Shown in pieces: positions 27,520 to 38,533 of a stretch of DNA of 64,000 bases (the first letter of the stretch is position 1; every line of letters begins with the position of its first letter). Origin of the DNA: Nafulsella turpanensis ZLM-10 (GTDB taxonomy: Bacteria > Bacteroidota > Bacteroidia > Cytophagales > Cyclobacteriaceae); the NCBI RefSeq assembly GCF_000346615.1, contig NZ_ANNU01000032.1, positions 1-64,000 of the forward strand, written 5' to 3'. A program made the position numbers and the translations under genes. The notes under the pieces are model-generated. The model saw nothing but the letters and a program-made list of their open reading frames with translations. It searched no databases and was not told where the DNA came from.

Positions 27520-30500
27520 TTACTGTTTCAGCAGTCTGTATCGCTTTGAGAATCCGTTCATACGAACAGAAACAATGTAAACCCCGCTCTGCAGAGAGGA
27601 ATCAAAGATGAGTTCTTCTATACTTACCCCTTCCTTTATCTGAATTGTCTGTTGCAGCAATTGTGCACCTACTGCATTAGTGACAGAAATAAATAATTCT
27701 CCCTCCCCTTCCGCTCTTATCTCTGCCTTAAGTTCAGTATTGAAGGGGTTAGGATAAAAAGACACCTCATTCCTTGCCTCAATCCCTACATGTACAGGAC
27801 CATGAAAGGAGGCCGTTCCGTCAACATCAATCTGCTTTAACCTGTAGTAGAGCGAACCTTGCAGGCCTGGCTCCTTATGGATAAATTCATATTCCTGTAT
27901 GGCGCTGGAGTTGCCATTTTGGGTTTTCACAAAAGCAACGGGTCTGTAATTCTTTGCATCTGAGGAGACCTGCACCTCAAAACCCGTATTATCTTTTTCC
28001 ATTGCCGTTGACCACTTCAGCAAAACATCTCCTCCCTGCTGCTCGGCCTTAAAGGAAAATAATTCCACAGGAAGAGGGTTACTATTATCCGGAGCACTTA
28101 AGTTGTATAGAATACAGCTTGTGGTATTCACCACTTCCGCCATAATTTCTACATTGGCAGAGGAATTTCGTTCTATATAGGTATCGGAAGGGCCTTCCTG
28201 CACAATGTCCCATTCCGGAGAAACAGAATTGTCTCTTCGGTACCAGACGAAAGTAGGTTTCGACCCAAAGCCCCCCGGCTCAATCGGGGCTTTTTCCACC
28301 GCTCTAATTTCCCATGTATGCTGATCTATCCAGGTATATTCAAGCTCCGCCTCTACCACGGAAAGAGGTTCAATGGTAAGTGTACCGACATCGAGTGGAC
28401 CTATTTCCTCGCATCCGTTTGTTACCTCAACAGAATAAACTCCTTCATCTGAATACTGGGCATCCTCAATAGTAATAGTCCCGGATGTCTGGCCTTCTAT
28501 AAGTGTTCCATTCAGGTACCATTGATAAGTTACAGGAGCGGTACCTGTAGCAGTTACATTAAGTGTAAAGCTTCCGGAGCCCGTTTGGCATACTTCCATG
28601 CTCTGATCCTCTGCCTGGGCAGAAATATCATTTACTACTACATCTACAATCTCACTCCTATTAGCTTCTCCACTTGTGCCACATTTCTGCCGAACCACTC
28701 TGTCAATGTCCGAGACATAGTCAATAAAAACCTCGTCGCCGTCTACCAGCTCTGCCGGAGAAACAGGAGGGCTCTGCGATTCCAATCCCTGCCGGATCTC
28801 CTCCGCAGTCAGGCTGAAATAATCACTGAGTTGTGCCTCGGTAGCATCGGGCGGTATGGCAATAGTGGCAAGAGAATATTCAACACCATCTCTCCTGAGC
28901 TTCCATGTTATTTCAGCGTTTGTTTCGGTCCATTTAAATGAACCCTGTGAAAATGCTATCTCTACAGAATTATCCCCCGCACAGATATTAACAGGAGGGG
29001 CATCATCTGCCTGCACCAGTGAATAATCCGGCTCAGAGAAGAACAAAAAGTTTGAAGGCATCCCATTCTGGACACCTCCGTTACTAACCGTTGGCCCTGA
29101 CCAGGTAATACAGTTATTGGTATTTTTAGGTTTTACCAGCACCCTGATGTAGTCAGTAGATGATAGAGCCGCGATGCTTCTTACATCCTTATCATTCCCT
29201 TGCGCGCCCCCGTTTCTTTCCCACTGGTAAGAGAAATCACTGGCTGGTACTACTAAGTGAGAAACATTGAGCTGCTGCTGAATGCTTAAGGCAGGATTGG
29301 GGTTAATGACGATAGGTTGCAGTAACCTTTCAGGGTAAGTCTTTTCAATAAGCGAGGGCTCCCTTCCAAACTTCGCAAAGAAGTAAGCAGTATACGCTTC
29401 ATTATAAACAGCATTATTACGCAGGCTAATATCCGTTGGAGAATTGATGTAGGGGTAAATTACCTGCACATCTCTGTACACAACTGCTGTAAAAGAAGTA
29501 TTCTGGCCTTTGCAAATCGGGAAATATGGTTCACTTACAACATTGGTTACTGCGTAGGTCGAGCGTTTAACGGTAACCGTCTTGGAAATGGAATAAGTAC
29601 AGCCATCATACACACCGGAATAAGTGATACTGACGGTCTTTTCATTTGCATCTCCCAGTGCCGTGCATGGAGAAAAAACAGTGGCTTTATTATTCCCGGT
29701 ACCAGTTGTACTTACCCCCGGTCCGGAAAATGTACCTCCGGCAGGTGAGCCGCCGCTTAAGGTTTTGTTACTTTCTCCGGAGTAATAAGTTGCGCCGTCC
29801 GTTATGCCGCTAAAAGAAGCTATAATTTCAGGCTTAACCGTAATGGTAGCCGAAGTGGAAGTGACCTCCGCGCAAATACCACTTTGCACTACCGCCCGGT
29901 ATCGCGTGGTCTTAGTTAAATTACTATAAGACTGGCTAATAGTCGTATTAGCAATAGGAGTCCAGTTAGTACCGTCAAGGCTGGATTCCCACCTGATTAT
30001 ATCGCCCGTCTGCCCTGAAAGTTGCAGCGTTCCGGAGTTGGCATTATAGCAAACAGTGGCTGGACTGGCTACTGTACCTCCTACAGATGCAGGATCAACC
30101 GTTACACTCACTGCAGTTTTATTACTCTCGCAACCGTCTACGGTAGTGGTTACATAGTAAGTGCCTGTAGCAAGAGCGGTTGATGGAGAGAGCTCGGAAG
30201 TCGATGAAGCACTGGCATACCAATTGAAAGCACCTTCGTTCTGAGGCAAAGAAGCGACTGAAGGGTTTGCACTACTACAGAAGCGCTGTGCTTCAACTAC
30301 AGGTGCATCTGGCACACTCTTAATAATCGCCTGCACTTCAGTTTTGGCACTCTCGCAGCCATCTGTATTCACCACCGATACATAATATGTTTCGGTTGCA
30401 CTTAATTCCGGTGTAGTATAAACTGCCGTCGTTACAGGTGCTCCGTTGGCATCCACTATCTGAGAACCATCAGCTCTATACCAGCGGTAGCCATTCGTTA

Positions 30501-31284
30501 CCCCTCCCGAGGCCACTATCTCCACGACTCCGGGACCACAGTGCCTGCCATCTTCTGCGCCTGGTGCTGCTGGTTTCGTCCCTGGATCTGCCACACCAGT
30601 GTCAGGCTCACTTTCAAGACCATTAACCGTCTGGGTAACTGAATAAGTACCCGCTTCTGATACGGTAATAACAGACGTGGTTGCCCCTGTGCTCCACTTT
30701 AACTCTCCGGTATAATTGCTCGCTGTTAGCGTAGAGGTTCCATCGCAATTATCAACCACCGTTACTGTAGGGGCAGGAGGAGGTGTTTCCTCTACATCCT
30801 GAATATTGATGGTAATGTTAGCGGTATCTGAAGCAGTTCCATCCGACACCTTTACTTCTAATACAAACTGTGGGGTTATTTCATAATTTAGCTTACTTGC
30901 ATCTGCTACTGTAATCTGCCCTGTTGCAGCATCAAGAATCTGAAAGGCCCCGGCACCATTCCCTGCTATAATGGTATAGGTAAGAGCCTCTCCATCCGTA
31001 TCCTGTGCCACAACTGTGTGTACTGCTGTTCCGTTTTGGGTATTTTCATTTAAAGGGACTTCAGCATCACTGGCTACCGGAGCTGCTAAAAATTCATTTC
31101 CTGCCACCACTACAGTGCCGCCTTCCGTTTCGCCTGAAGGATTCAGCTTCCGCTTTAGAGAACCAAGGTCTTCTGCATTTACGCCGCTGCTTAGCGTTAG
31201 CAGTAGAACAATAAATGCCAGAATGGATACAAAATACTGCAGGTACTTTGCTTTATGATTGGAACAGGTAAAATATCTTTCCAT
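27520..31284 (-). CDS. Large surface protein with cadherin/Ig-like repeats and T9SS sorting domain
   Basis: I start at the ATG at 31282-31284 (1254 residues), just before a long signal peptide (YLQYFVSILAFIVLLLTLSSG). A cadherin-like module lies at about 85-170 (PLNENTQNGTAVHTVVAQD, then NYEITPQFVLEVKVSDGT). It is followed by PKD/Ig-like modules rich in Cys, Gly and Thr (GTYSVTQTV, GTYYVTTTV, an immunoglobulin-type EDAQYSDEGVYSVEV) and a C-terminal module typical of secreted Bacteroidota proteins. The end holds a type A sorting domain: SFYPNPFN then SGVYIVSVRMNG. It should cross the outer membrane through T9SS and be fixed to the surface or released; adhesion is the likeliest role. It heads a two-gene unit with the DUF6089-like protein. 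Confidence 0.85.
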   Translation of the reverse strand: MERYFTCSNHKAKYLQYFVSILAFIVLLLTLSSGVNAEDLGSLKRKLNPSGETEGGTVVVAGNEFLAAPVASDAEVPLNENTQNGTAVHTVVAQDTDGEALTYTIIAGNGAGAFQILDAATGQITVADASKLNYEITPQFVLEVKVSDGTASDTANITINIQDVEETPPPAPTVTVVDNCDGTSTLTASNYTGELKWSTGATTSVITVSEAGTYSVTQTVNGLESEPDTGVADPGTKPAAPGAEDGRHCGPGVVEIVASGGVTNGYRWYRADGSQIVDANGAPVTTAVYTTPELSATETYYVSVVNTDGCESAKTEVQAIIKSVPDAPVVEAQRFCSSANPSVASLPQNEGAFNWYASASSTSELSPSTALATGTYYVTTTVDGCESNKTAVSVTVDPASVGGTVASPATVCYNANSGTLQLSGQTGDIIRWESSLDGTNWTPIANTTISQSYSNLTKTTRYRAVVQSGICAEVTSTSATITVKPEIIASFSGITDGATYYSGESNKTLSGGSPAGGTFSGPGVSTTGTGNNKATVFSPCTALGDANEKTVSITYSGVYDGCTYSISKTVTVKRSTYAVTNVVSEPYFPICKGQNTSFTAVVYRDVQVIYPYINSPTDISLRNNAVYNEAYTAYFFAKFGREPSLIEKTYPERLLQPIVINPNPALSIQQQLNVSHLVVPASDFSYQWERNGGAQGNDKDVRSIAALSSTDYIRVLVKPKNTNNCITWSGPTVSNGGVQNGMPSNFLFFSEPDYSLVQADDAPPVNICAGDNSVEIAFSQGSFKWTETNAEITWKLRRDGVEYSLATIAIPPDATEAQLSDYFSLTAEEIRQGLESQSPPVSPAELVDGDEVFIDYVSDIDRVVRQKCGTSGEANRSEIVDVVVNDISAQAEDQSMEVCQTGSGSFTLNVTATGTAPVTYQWYLNGTLIEGQTSGTITIEDAQYSDEGVYSVEVTNGCEEIGPLDVGTLTIEPLSVVEAELEYTWIDQHTWEIRAVEKAPIEPGGFGSKPTFVWYRRDNSVSPEWDIVQEGPSDTYIERNSSANVEIMAEVVNTTSCILYNLSAPDNSNPLPVELFSFKAEQQGGDVLLKWSTAMEKDNTGFEVQVSSDAKNYRPVAFVKTQNGNSSAIQEYEFIHKEPGLQGSLYYRLKQIDVDGTASFHGPVHVGIEARNEVSFYPNPFNTELKAEIRAEGEGELFISVTNAVGAQLLQQTIQIKEGVSIEELIFDSSLQSGVYIVSVRMNGFSKRYRLLKQ

Positions 31285-31490
31285 AAAAAATATTAAAAAA
31301 GTATTCAGCTTATCAAATACCCAGCCTCCCCGGATAAGAAAGACCTGATTTCTGAACATCCTCAAAGGCCATTAAAATCTGATAATAAAGAAGGTTCATC
31401 TTACTCATCAGCGTACTTTCACAAAACAAAGCAACCCTAATCTATCTCATAAGGTACATGTGTATGAATTTAACCTATCACTTATTTTTC

Positions 31491-31527
31491 ATACATAAAG
31501 TTAAATCACTTTTTTAACTTTATGTAT
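31491..31527. repeat. AT-rich 15-bp perfect inverted repeat
   Basis: ATACATAAAGTTAAA pairs perfectly with TTTAACTTTATGTAT across a 7-base spacer. It lies about 210 bases before the large surface-protein gene and 360 before the efflux operon. It could be an operator or a cruciform-forming site. Confidence 0.85.
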
Positions 31528-31852
31528 AAATTTATGTGTTTTTTAGCAGACATTTCAATTTATTTATCTGTGTATCAATATTTTGATAATTGAAGGGGTG
31601 CAACAGCGTTCACACGTATGGAAACCGTTCATTTTTTGAATTGTTTCATCTTTTTTTATAAAAAATCAATTTAATACTTCAACAATGAAAGTCATGACAT
31701 TCCAAAACAGAGTTTAAGTTGTAGAGAAGGGATGGATATGCTCAAAAGGATTCAGCGCCACTCAGGAGGAATTAAAGAAAGCCGCCGCGCTTATACTCCT
31801 TCAGCAGCCGTAAACATCATTCCATATCAGCCGGTTACAAATCACGGGAGGC

Positions 31853-31865
31853 CGTTAGGCTAACG
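31853..31865. promoter_or_regulatory. Candidate operator before the efflux operon
   Basis: CGTTAG-G-CTAACG is a perfect palindrome 22 bases before the start of the outer membrane factor gene, and a further CTAAC half follows. Such a site would suit a TetR- or MarR-type repressor; none is encoded nearby. Confidence 0.33.
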
Positions 31866-31887
31866 CTAACCGATTAGCAAGAGCATC

Positions 31888-33366
31888 ATGGAGGAGCATT
31901 CAACACCAAAGAAAAAACAAAACATACCAGCTGATAATCAGGCATTTACTTTTTTACACCATCCCTCTTTTCCAGCCTGTTCAGCTTCCAGGCTTCTCCT
32001 GCCCGTCTTTTTCCTGCTCTCTCTTATAGCCTGTACTCCCGAAACCTCTAAAGTTGCTCTTCCGCTCGAACCACCGGAAGCTTTTTCTTTGTCCGGCGAA
32101 TCAGAGGCCCCGGAAAGGTGGTGGAGGACCTTTAACGACCCGGAGTTGAATACCATGCTCAGCCATGCGCTTGATTCTAACTTTAGCCTGATGATTGCCT
32201 GGCAGCGGTTTAAGGCCGCAGAAGCAGTAGTGGATCGGGAATCATCTTACCTCTTTCCTGATATCGAAGCTTCTTTGCAGGGAGGAACAAGCTACCCGCA
32301 ACCGGATTTTGTAGGAGGCGAAAACATTCGCTTTGGCCTGTCCTCTGCCTACGAAGCAGATATCTGGGGTAGAATTCGCGCCCGCATTGAGGCAGAAGAG
32401 TTCAGGGCCGAAGCTTCTTTCTTCGACTATCGCGCAGCCGCTGTTTCTCTCTCGGCAGAGGTTGCCCAAACCTGGTACCAGCTCCTGGCAACATGGCAAC
32501 AACTGGAAATTGTAGAGCGACAGATAGAAACTAACGAAAAAATTCTTGAACTCATCAGGGCACGCTTTGGCAGCGGAATGGTGAGAGGAGTTGACATCCT
32601 GCGGCAGGAACAATTACTGGAAGCCGGCCGGGAGCAGTTAATTCTCCTGGAATCGCGAATTGAGGTTCTCGAACACCAGCTGACGGTATTACTGGGGCTC
32701 CCTCCCACAGATGAAATGGACTACCTCCCCGATACCCTCCCTGCTCTCCCTCCCCTGCCTGCTACGGGCATTCCTGCCGAACTTATTCAGAGACGGCCCG
32801 ATGTACAGGTGGCCTTTCTCCTGCTAAAGGCAGCCGACCGTGAAGTGGCAGCAGCCATCAGTGACCAGTACCCCAGATTTTCAATATCGGGCGCTGTATC
32901 GGCAAGAGCAAATAGTGCCGAAGCTCTTTTTCAGGACTGGGCCTACTCCCTTGCCGGCAATCTTCTTGCCCCCCTCTTTTATGGCGGAAGGCTCAGTGCT
33001 GAAGTAGAGCGAAGCAGGGCGGTTAAGGAGCAGCTGCTTTACGAATACGGCCAAACCGTTCTGTTCGCGCTGCAGGAAGTAGAGGATGCTCTGGTACTGG
33101 AGAGGAAACAACAGGAGAGAATTGAGGTTTTAATAGAACAACTGGAGCTTGCTGAACAGACCTATGAACAGTTGCAGATAGAATATTTTAACGGCCTGCG
33201 GGATTATCTTGATGTACTCACCGCCCTTGACCAGGAGCAGGAGCTTCGTCGCAATCTTGTTTCGGCAAAGTTAGCGCTAATTGAATACCGGATTGCCCTT
33301 TACCAGGCACTCTCAGGAGGTTTTGAAACAGAAAGGGAGCCCGAAGACGAGCCTGACACCGAATGA
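31888..33366 (+). CDS. TolC/OprM-family outer membrane efflux lipoprotein
   Basis: The 492-residue protein is the outer membrane channel of a tripartite pump. It has a long n-region, a hydrophobic core and a lipobox LIAC with Cys49 as the acylated residue, so it is of the NodT/OprM lipoprotein kind. The two repeats of the outer membrane efflux fold are visible: ERWWRTFNDPELNTM and DIWGRIRARIEAEEFRAEA in the first, LIQRRPDVQVAFLLLKAADREV and the long helices YGQTVLFALQEVEDALVLE in the second. It is the first gene of the operon with the adaptor (134 bases later) and the RND pump. The start is the first ATG of the frame; a shorter start cannot be excluded. Confidence 0.9.
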   Translation: MEEHSTPKKKQNIPADNQAFTFLHHPSFPACSASRLLLPVFFLLSLIACTPETSKVALPLEPPEAFSLSGESEAPERWWRTFNDPELNTMLSHALDSNFSLMIAWQRFKAAEAVVDRESSYLFPDIEASLQGGTSYPQPDFVGGENIRFGLSSAYEADIWGRIRARIEAEEFRAEASFFDYRAAAVSLSAEVAQTWYQLLATWQQLEIVERQIETNEKILELIRARFGSGMVRGVDILRQEQLLEAGREQLILLESRIEVLEHQLTVLLGLPPTDEMDYLPDTLPALPPLPATGIPAELIQRRPDVQVAFLLLKAADREVAAAISDQYPRFSISGAVSARANSAEALFQDWAYSLAGNLLAPLFYGGRLSAEVERSRAVKEQLLYEYGQTVLFALQEVEDALVLERKQQERIEVLIEQLELAEQTYEQLQIEYFNGLRDYLDVLTALDQEQELRRNLVSAKLALIEYRIALYQALSGGFETEREPEDEPDTE

Positions 33367-33500
33367 ATTAAGGATAAGGCAGCCGCCAAACAACTGCCTA
33401 ACACAGGCTATTAGTATTTACCTGAAATACAATATTGCTACTAAACATAATATATCGAAAAGAGCGGTGCTTAGCCCGTCCCTGAAAATATTTCGTTCTT

Positions 33501-34739
33501 ATGAATAAGAAAAAGACGCTTCTCATCTGTGCTATTATCCTTCTTTCAGGAGGAGCGGTTACTGCTTTTATTTTATTAACCGAACCTACTGCAAGTCGTT
33601 CAGGAGCCTCTAAAGAAACAGCCATGCTGGTGGAAGTTACCCCTGCTGAACAAGGCACCTACAGGCCGGTAATTGTCGTTACAGGAACCGTTCAGCCATC
33701 AAGAGACATTATACTGAGCCCCAGAGTGAGTGGGGAGGTCGTCTCCCTCGCCCCTAATTTTATTCCCGGCGGGTTTATACAAAAAGGAGAGGTTATTTTA
33801 CAGATAGACCCGGCTGATTACAGGAACAGGCTCGCCCTGCAGAAAAGTGCCTTAAGCCAGGCCCTGGCCGATTTGCAAATCGAGGAAGGCCGGCAGGATA
33901 TCGCCCGTAAAGACTATCAGCTGGTGGATGAATCCTTACCTGATATTAATGAAGACCTTGTGCTCCGTGAACCCCAGCTGAATGCAGTAAAAGCAAGAGT
34001 AGAAGCAGCCCGTGCCGCTGTGGAGCAGGCAGAGCTGGAGGTAGAGCGCACCACCATAAGAGCCCCATTCGATGCCTACGTCCTTAGCCGCAAGGTAAAT
34101 GTAGGCTCACAGGTAGCCCCTGCCGAAAACCTGGGGCGCCTGGTGGGCAGAGAGGTATACTGGGTGGAAGCCACAATACCGCTCTCCAAACTTCGCTGGC
34201 TTTCTTTTCCTGAAAGCGAAGAAGAAAAGGGCTTAAAAGTGCTGATTACCGATTTACGTGCTTGGCAGGAAGGCGTATACAGAACCGGCTACCTTTTTAA
34301 ACTGATAGGGGCGCTGGAAGACCAGACCCGCCTGGCACGGGTATTGATTTCCGTACCGGATCCGCTGGCGCTCCGGAGCGATTCTTCCGAACTTCCTCCA
34401 CTTATTATTAATGCATTTGTAGAAGCGCGTATACAGGGCAAACCTCTGGAGGACGTGGTGCAACTCGAGCGGGAGTATGTACGACAGGATGAAACCGTGT
34501 GGGTAATGGAAGAAGACAAACTCAGCATCCGGGAGGTGGATATTGCCCTGAGTACTGAAGAATATGCCTATATAACAGAAGGCCTGCAGGAGGGCGAGCT
34601 GGTGGTAAAAACCAACCTGTCTACCGTTACAGAAGGAGCGCCGCTCCGCCTTAAAGCAGCTGATACCCGCACCACAGCTGCAAGTCCTGGCGAAGAACAA
34701 CAGGCTCCACACGAAATTCAAAACCAGGGAAATTACTAA
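33501..34739 (+). CDS. RND efflux periplasmic adaptor (membrane fusion protein)
   Basis: The 412-residue protein has an N-terminal anchor (LLICAIILLSGGAVTAFILL). The barrel-sandwich half motifs are SPRVSGEVVSLAPNFIPGG and TIRAPFDAYVLSRKVNVGS, with an alpha-helical hairpin between them (about residues 110-185) that meets the TolC-type channel. A beta-barrel region follows (about 215-310), then a C-terminal membrane-proximal part. It couples the inner-membrane RND pump to the outer-membrane channel. Its stop codon is immediately followed by the ATG of the pump gene, with no base between, indicating tight translational coupling. Confidence 0.93.
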   Translation: MNKKKTLLICAIILLSGGAVTAFILLTEPTASRSGASKETAMLVEVTPAEQGTYRPVIVVTGTVQPSRDIILSPRVSGEVVSLAPNFIPGGFIQKGEVILQIDPADYRNRLALQKSALSQALADLQIEEGRQDIARKDYQLVDESLPDINEDLVLREPQLNAVKARVEAARAAVEQAELEVERTTIRAPFDAYVLSRKVNVGSQVAPAENLGRLVGREVYWVEATIPLSKLRWLSFPESEEEKGLKVLITDLRAWQEGVYRTGYLFKLIGALEDQTRLARVLISVPDPLALRSDSSELPPLIINAFVEARIQGKPLEDVVQLEREYVRQDETVWVMEEDKLSIREVDIALSTEEYAYITEGLQEGELVVKTNLSTVTEGAPLRLKAADTRTTAASPGEEQQAPHEIQNQGNY

Positions 34740-37700
34740 ATGGAAAAGGCTCCTTCAAATAACCACCTTCCGGAAAAGCATAAAGGCCTCATTGCCTATA
34801 TGGTATACAACCCTATTGTAGCTAACTTACTGATGATTATTCTTATCGGGGGCGGCCTGTGGTCGGTATACAATGTCCAGAAGGAGGTATATCCCGAGTT
34901 TCAGCTGGACATAGTCGAGGTGAGTGTGGAGTACCCGGGAGCAGCGCCTGCCGAGGTGGAACAGGGCATACTGTTACCCATAGAAGAGGCCGTAGAAGGC
35001 GTGCAGGGCATCAGGGAAATTACCTCCACGGCCGATGAAGGATCCGGAACTGTACTTATTGAACTGGTGTCCGGCACCGACCGCATGAAGGCCTTTCAGG
35101 ACATTGACCAGGCCATTGCCAGAATCCGAACTTTTCCGGACGAAACAGAAGAACCCGAGGTGCGCCTGCAATCGCAGCAGCGTTCGGTTATAGAAGTAAA
35201 GCTGTATGGTAACACCGACATTTGGACACTCCGAAAATTAGGCGAGAGGCTCCGCGATCAATTATTAAATAATCCGGCAATTACACAGGTAGAAATTTCA
35301 AATGTACCGGAATATGTTACCCATATCGAAATTCCCCACCATCGTTTACGCGAATACAATCTTACCCTTGGCCAGGTGGCCGAAATTGTAAGCCAGTCGA
35401 GTCGGGATGTTCCGGCCGGCGCAGTAGAAACGGCCACAGGCGAGATTCTTCTGCGCATGAATGAGCGCAAGCAGTGGGCAGAAGAGCTCGCACAAATTGA
35501 AGTGGTTACCAGTGCACAGGGAGCCTCCGTTAGCCTGGGAGAGATAGCTGAAATTACGGACGGCTTTTCAGAAGAGGGTTTTCACGCCCAGTTTAATCAG
35601 CAGCCTTCCATTGAGCTGGAGGTTTTCAGAATTGGAGAGCAGTCGCCCCTGGAGATTGCCTCGGCCGTAAAAGATGTTTTGGCCGAGTTTCAAAAGTCTC
35701 TTCCGGAGGGTATCCATCACCAGTTAGATGGCAATATCGCTGAAGATTACCGCGAACGTATGTACCTGCTCACTGAAAACGGTATCATGGCCATCGTGAT
35801 TGTACTATTCATACTGGCACTTTTTCTGGAATACAAATTAGCCTTCTGGGTTATGATGGGGATGGCCATTGCCTTTATTGGCGGCATGCTGTTCCTGCCT
35901 CTGTTCGACCTGAGCATCAACATGATTTCGATGTTTGGTTTTTTAGTCGTATTGGGTATTGTGGTGGACGATGCTATTGTGGTGGGCGAAAACATTTATG
36001 AATACCGGCAACAGGGCATGAGTTTTCTCGATGCCGCTGTTAAAGGCGCCAGAGACATCTCCAAACCAGTAATTTTCAGTATTTTAACCAATATCATCGC
36101 CTTTATTCCGCTGTTGTTTATTCCCGGCACTACTGGTAAGTTCTGGTGGCCGTTGCCTGCAGTGGTCATTATTGTTCTGACTGTTTCCTTATTCGAAGCC
36201 CTGTTCATCCTCCCGGCGCACCTTGCCCACAGCTCAAAGAAATCATTTAAAGGCGCCCTTTATCTTGAGCGCCTGCAGCATGGTTTCGCTAACCGCTTTC
36301 AAGGCTTCGTCGATGGATTTTATAACCCGTTACTAAAAACCTGCCTCCATAACCGCTACATTACTTTTAGCGCAGCGATTGCCCTCCTGGTGATGGTGGG
36401 CGGCTATGGCTACAGCGATCATATGGGCATTATTATGATGCCAGAGGTAGCTGCCGATGAAATTGAGGCGGGGGGCCGGCTTCCGGTGAGCACCACCCCT
36501 GAGCAGGCAAAAGAAGTTGCCGACCAGATTACCGCCTCCACCCTTCGGATGTTCGAAGAGCACGAATTATTTAAAGTAGCTAAAGGGGTTGAAACCAATG
36601 TACGGGGCCAGAACTTTATTGATGTGGAAATTGAAATGAAGCCCTCGGATGAGCGCGATATGACGGCTCGTGACGTGATCCAGCTCTGGCGTGAGGAGAT
36701 CGGCGACATTGAGGGGGTGGACCAGATTACCTTCGAAGCCGAACGTGGTCCCGGTGGTGCTGCGCAGGACATTAGTGTTGACCTGAGCCACTCCGATATT
36801 GCCGTGCTGGAAAAAGCCAGCCAGGCCTTTATGGAAAGGGTAAAATCGTTTGAGAATACGCGGGATGTAAGTGATAATTATAATAAAGGAAAGCTCCAGT
36901 TTAATTTTGAGCTTCTCCCCGAAGGCCGCAACTTAGGCTTAACCTCTTCCGAAGTAGGACAACAGGTTCGGAATGCCTTTTATGGCGCCCTTGCCATGCG
37001 GCAGCTAAGAGGAACGAACGAGGTAGAGGTTCGGGTAAAGCTGCCCCTCGAAGAAAGAAAGGACCTGTACAACCTGGAGAACTTTATTATCCGTACCCCT
37101 GATGGCACAGAAGTCCTGCTGATGGACGTAGTGGATATAAAGCAGCGGGAAGCATTTACGAGCATTAACAGGCGAAATGGCCGAAGGGTGGTAACAGTAG
37201 GCATGGATGTAGAGCCGGCAAATACCGTAACCCAGGTGCTGGAATCGCTGCAACAGAAGGTACTTCCCCAGTTAAGGGCAGACTTCCCGGGCATTACCTG
37301 GACTTTTGAAGGGAGCCAGGCCGAAATGCGGGAATCCACCCAGGCGCTCTGGGGCGGTTTTGCCCTGGCCATGTTTGTCATTTATGCCCTGCTGGCAATA
37401 GCTTTTAATAACTACCTTCAGCCCTTAATTGTAATGACCGCTATTCCGTTTGGCATTGTGGGCGCTGTAATTGGCCATATACTGCTGGGTTACGACCTTT
37501 CGCTGGTAAGCTTAATGGGAGTAATTGCCTTATCGGGAGTGGTGGTAAATGACTCCCTGATCATGATCGACTATGCTAATAAAAAACGGGCAGGGCAATC
37601 AGTCTTTGAAGCCATCCATGAGGCAGGCATCCGGCGCTTCCGGCCAATTATTCTCACTACCTTAACCACTTTCGGAGGTCTCACCCCTATTATTATGGAA

Positions 37701-37856
37701 ACCTCTCCGCAGGCGAATAATCTCATTCCTATGGCCATTTCCCTCGGGTTTGGCATAATCTTTACTACCTCACTTATTCTGCTGATGGTCCCTTCCCTGT
37801 ACCTTATTCTGGAAGACATTATTTCTGCATTTAAATCAAAGGCAAAGTCAGCTTAA
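34740..37856 (+). CDS. RND-family efflux transporter permease (AcrB/MexF type)
   Basis: The 1038-residue protein has the full AcrB architecture: one membrane helix at about 22-42, a large periplasmic loop, a helix bundle, then a second such half. TM4 contains [18 protein letters not shown] with the paired Asp residues of the proton relay, and the second half has [18 protein letters not shown]. The pump exports compounds from periplasm or inner membrane to outside using the proton gradient. The substrate range cannot be predicted; the protein is of the broad hydrophobe/amphiphile type and lacks the charged heavy-metal signature of CusA. It is the last gene of the three-gene operon. Confidence 0.95.
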   Translation: MEKAPSNNHLPEKHKGLIAYMVYNPIVANLLMIILIGGGLWSVYNVQKEVYPEFQLDIVEVSVEYPGAAPAEVEQGILLPIEEAVEGVQGIREITSTADEGSGTVLIELVSGTDRMKAFQDIDQAIARIRTFPDETEEPEVRLQSQQRSVIEVKLYGNTDIWTLRKLGERLRDQLLNNPAITQVEISNVPEYVTHIEIPHHRLREYNLTLGQVAEIVSQSSRDVPAGAVETATGEILLRMNERKQWAEELAQIEVVTSAQGASVSLGEIAEITDGFSEEGFHAQFNQQPSIELEVFRIGEQSPLEIASAVKDVLAEFQKSLPEGIHHQLDGNIAEDYRERMYLLTENGIMAIVIVLFILALFLEYKLAFWVMMGMAIAFIGGMLFLPLFDLSINMISMFGFLVVLGIVVDDAIVVGENIYEYRQQGMSFLDAAVKGARDISKPVIFSILTNIIAFIPLLFIPGTTGKFWWPLPAVVIIVLTVSLFEALFILPAHLAHSSKKSFKGALYLERLQHGFANRFQGFVDGFYNPLLKTCLHNRYITFSAAIALLVMVGGYGYSDHMGIIMMPEVAADEIEAGGRLPVSTTPEQAKEVADQITASTLRMFEEHELFKVAKGVETNVRGQNFIDVEIEMKPSDERDMTARDVIQLWREEIGDIEGVDQITFEAERGPGGAAQDISVDLSHSDIAVLEKASQAFMERVKSFENTRDVSDNYNKGKLQFNFELLPEGRNLGLTSSEVGQQVRNAFYGALAMRQLRGTNEVEVRVKLPLEERKDLYNLENFIIRTPDGTEVLLMDVVDIKQREAFTSINRRNGRRVVTVGMDVEPANTVTQVLESLQQKVLPQLRADFPGITWTFEGSQAEMRESTQALWGGFALAMFVIYALLAIAFNNYLQPLIVMTAIPFGIVGAVIGHILLGYDLSLVSLMGVIALSGVVVNDSLIMIDYANKKRAGQSVFEAIHEAGIRRFRPIILTTLTTFGGLTPIIMETSPQANNLIPMAISLGFGIIFTTSLILLMVPSLYLILEDIISAFKSKAKSA

Positions 37857-38097
37857 CAGCTCACCCGGGACCCTTGCCTGTTGTAGCAGACTAGGAGGGC
37901 ATTTCTCTCCCGACAATTAAGGGTGCTCCTGTTATAATTCTATCAAAAGGATGCCTGCGCCACTACACCCTCTTGCTAACTCAGAATATTTTATAGCTTT
38001 GAAAGGAAGTTTTGAACTGACAAAACAGAGCCGGTGTTGAAACTGGTGGGAATTATGGATAAGGATTAGTAAATTGGCCCCTCAATATATTTACAAA

Positions 38098-38364
38098 ATG
38101 GAAAAAGTTGGAAGAAATGAACCCTGCCACTGCGGGAGCGGGAAAAAATATAAAAACTGCCATCAACCGATAGAGGCAGTTGAGGCGAAAAAAGGAATGA
38201 AGAACAAGAATATCCTGATAGGTGGGCTGGTCGCTCTTTTCTTTACCATCTTAGCCATGGTGTTGTATTTAAATAACCAGCCCTCCAATGCGGCCCCTCC
38301 CGGAGAAGCTCCGGCCGGAAAAGTATGGTCGCCTGAACACGGACACTGGCACGATGCCGGCTAA
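38098..38364 (+). CDS. Small SEC-C zinc-motif membrane protein with a C-terminal His motif
   Basis: I place the start at the ATG at 38098 (88 residues). The SEC-C metal-binding motif is near the N-terminus: [18 protein letters not shown], with Cys10, Cys12, Cys21 and His22 as zinc ligands. A single membrane helix follows (about 38-58). The C-terminus ends [15 protein letters not shown] and contains three His residues. SEC-C occurs at the end of SecA and in many stand-alone proteins. If the N-terminus is cytoplasmic, the His motif would face the periplasm; orientation and function are inference. It stands alone between the efflux operon and the acetylesterase. Confidence 0.75.
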   Translation: MEKVGRNEPCHCGSGKKYKNCHQPIEAVEAKKGMKNKNILIGGLVALFFTILAMVLYLNNQPSNAAPPGEAPAGKVWSPEHGHWHDAG

Positions 38365-38533
38365 GAGAAAATTATTATTAAGAGCCGTTCCTGCTTTCCT
38401 CCCCTGGTAATTGAAGCTAAAAAACGCCAGCACCAGTCTTACGGTTGTTAGCCGGTAAGCTGTATGCAGCTGAAACGGTAATGGCTTCTTTTTAAGTTTT
38501 GGGCTGAACAGCTCACACCTACAAGAATGTAAC

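Larger units (their letters stand above)
31285..31887. other. Divergent regulatory region between the surface protein and the efflux operon
   Basis: About 600 AT-rich bases separate outward-facing genes. I see no gene. It holds the 15-bp inverted repeat at 31491 and the short palindrome at 31853, described separately. Confidence 0.5.
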
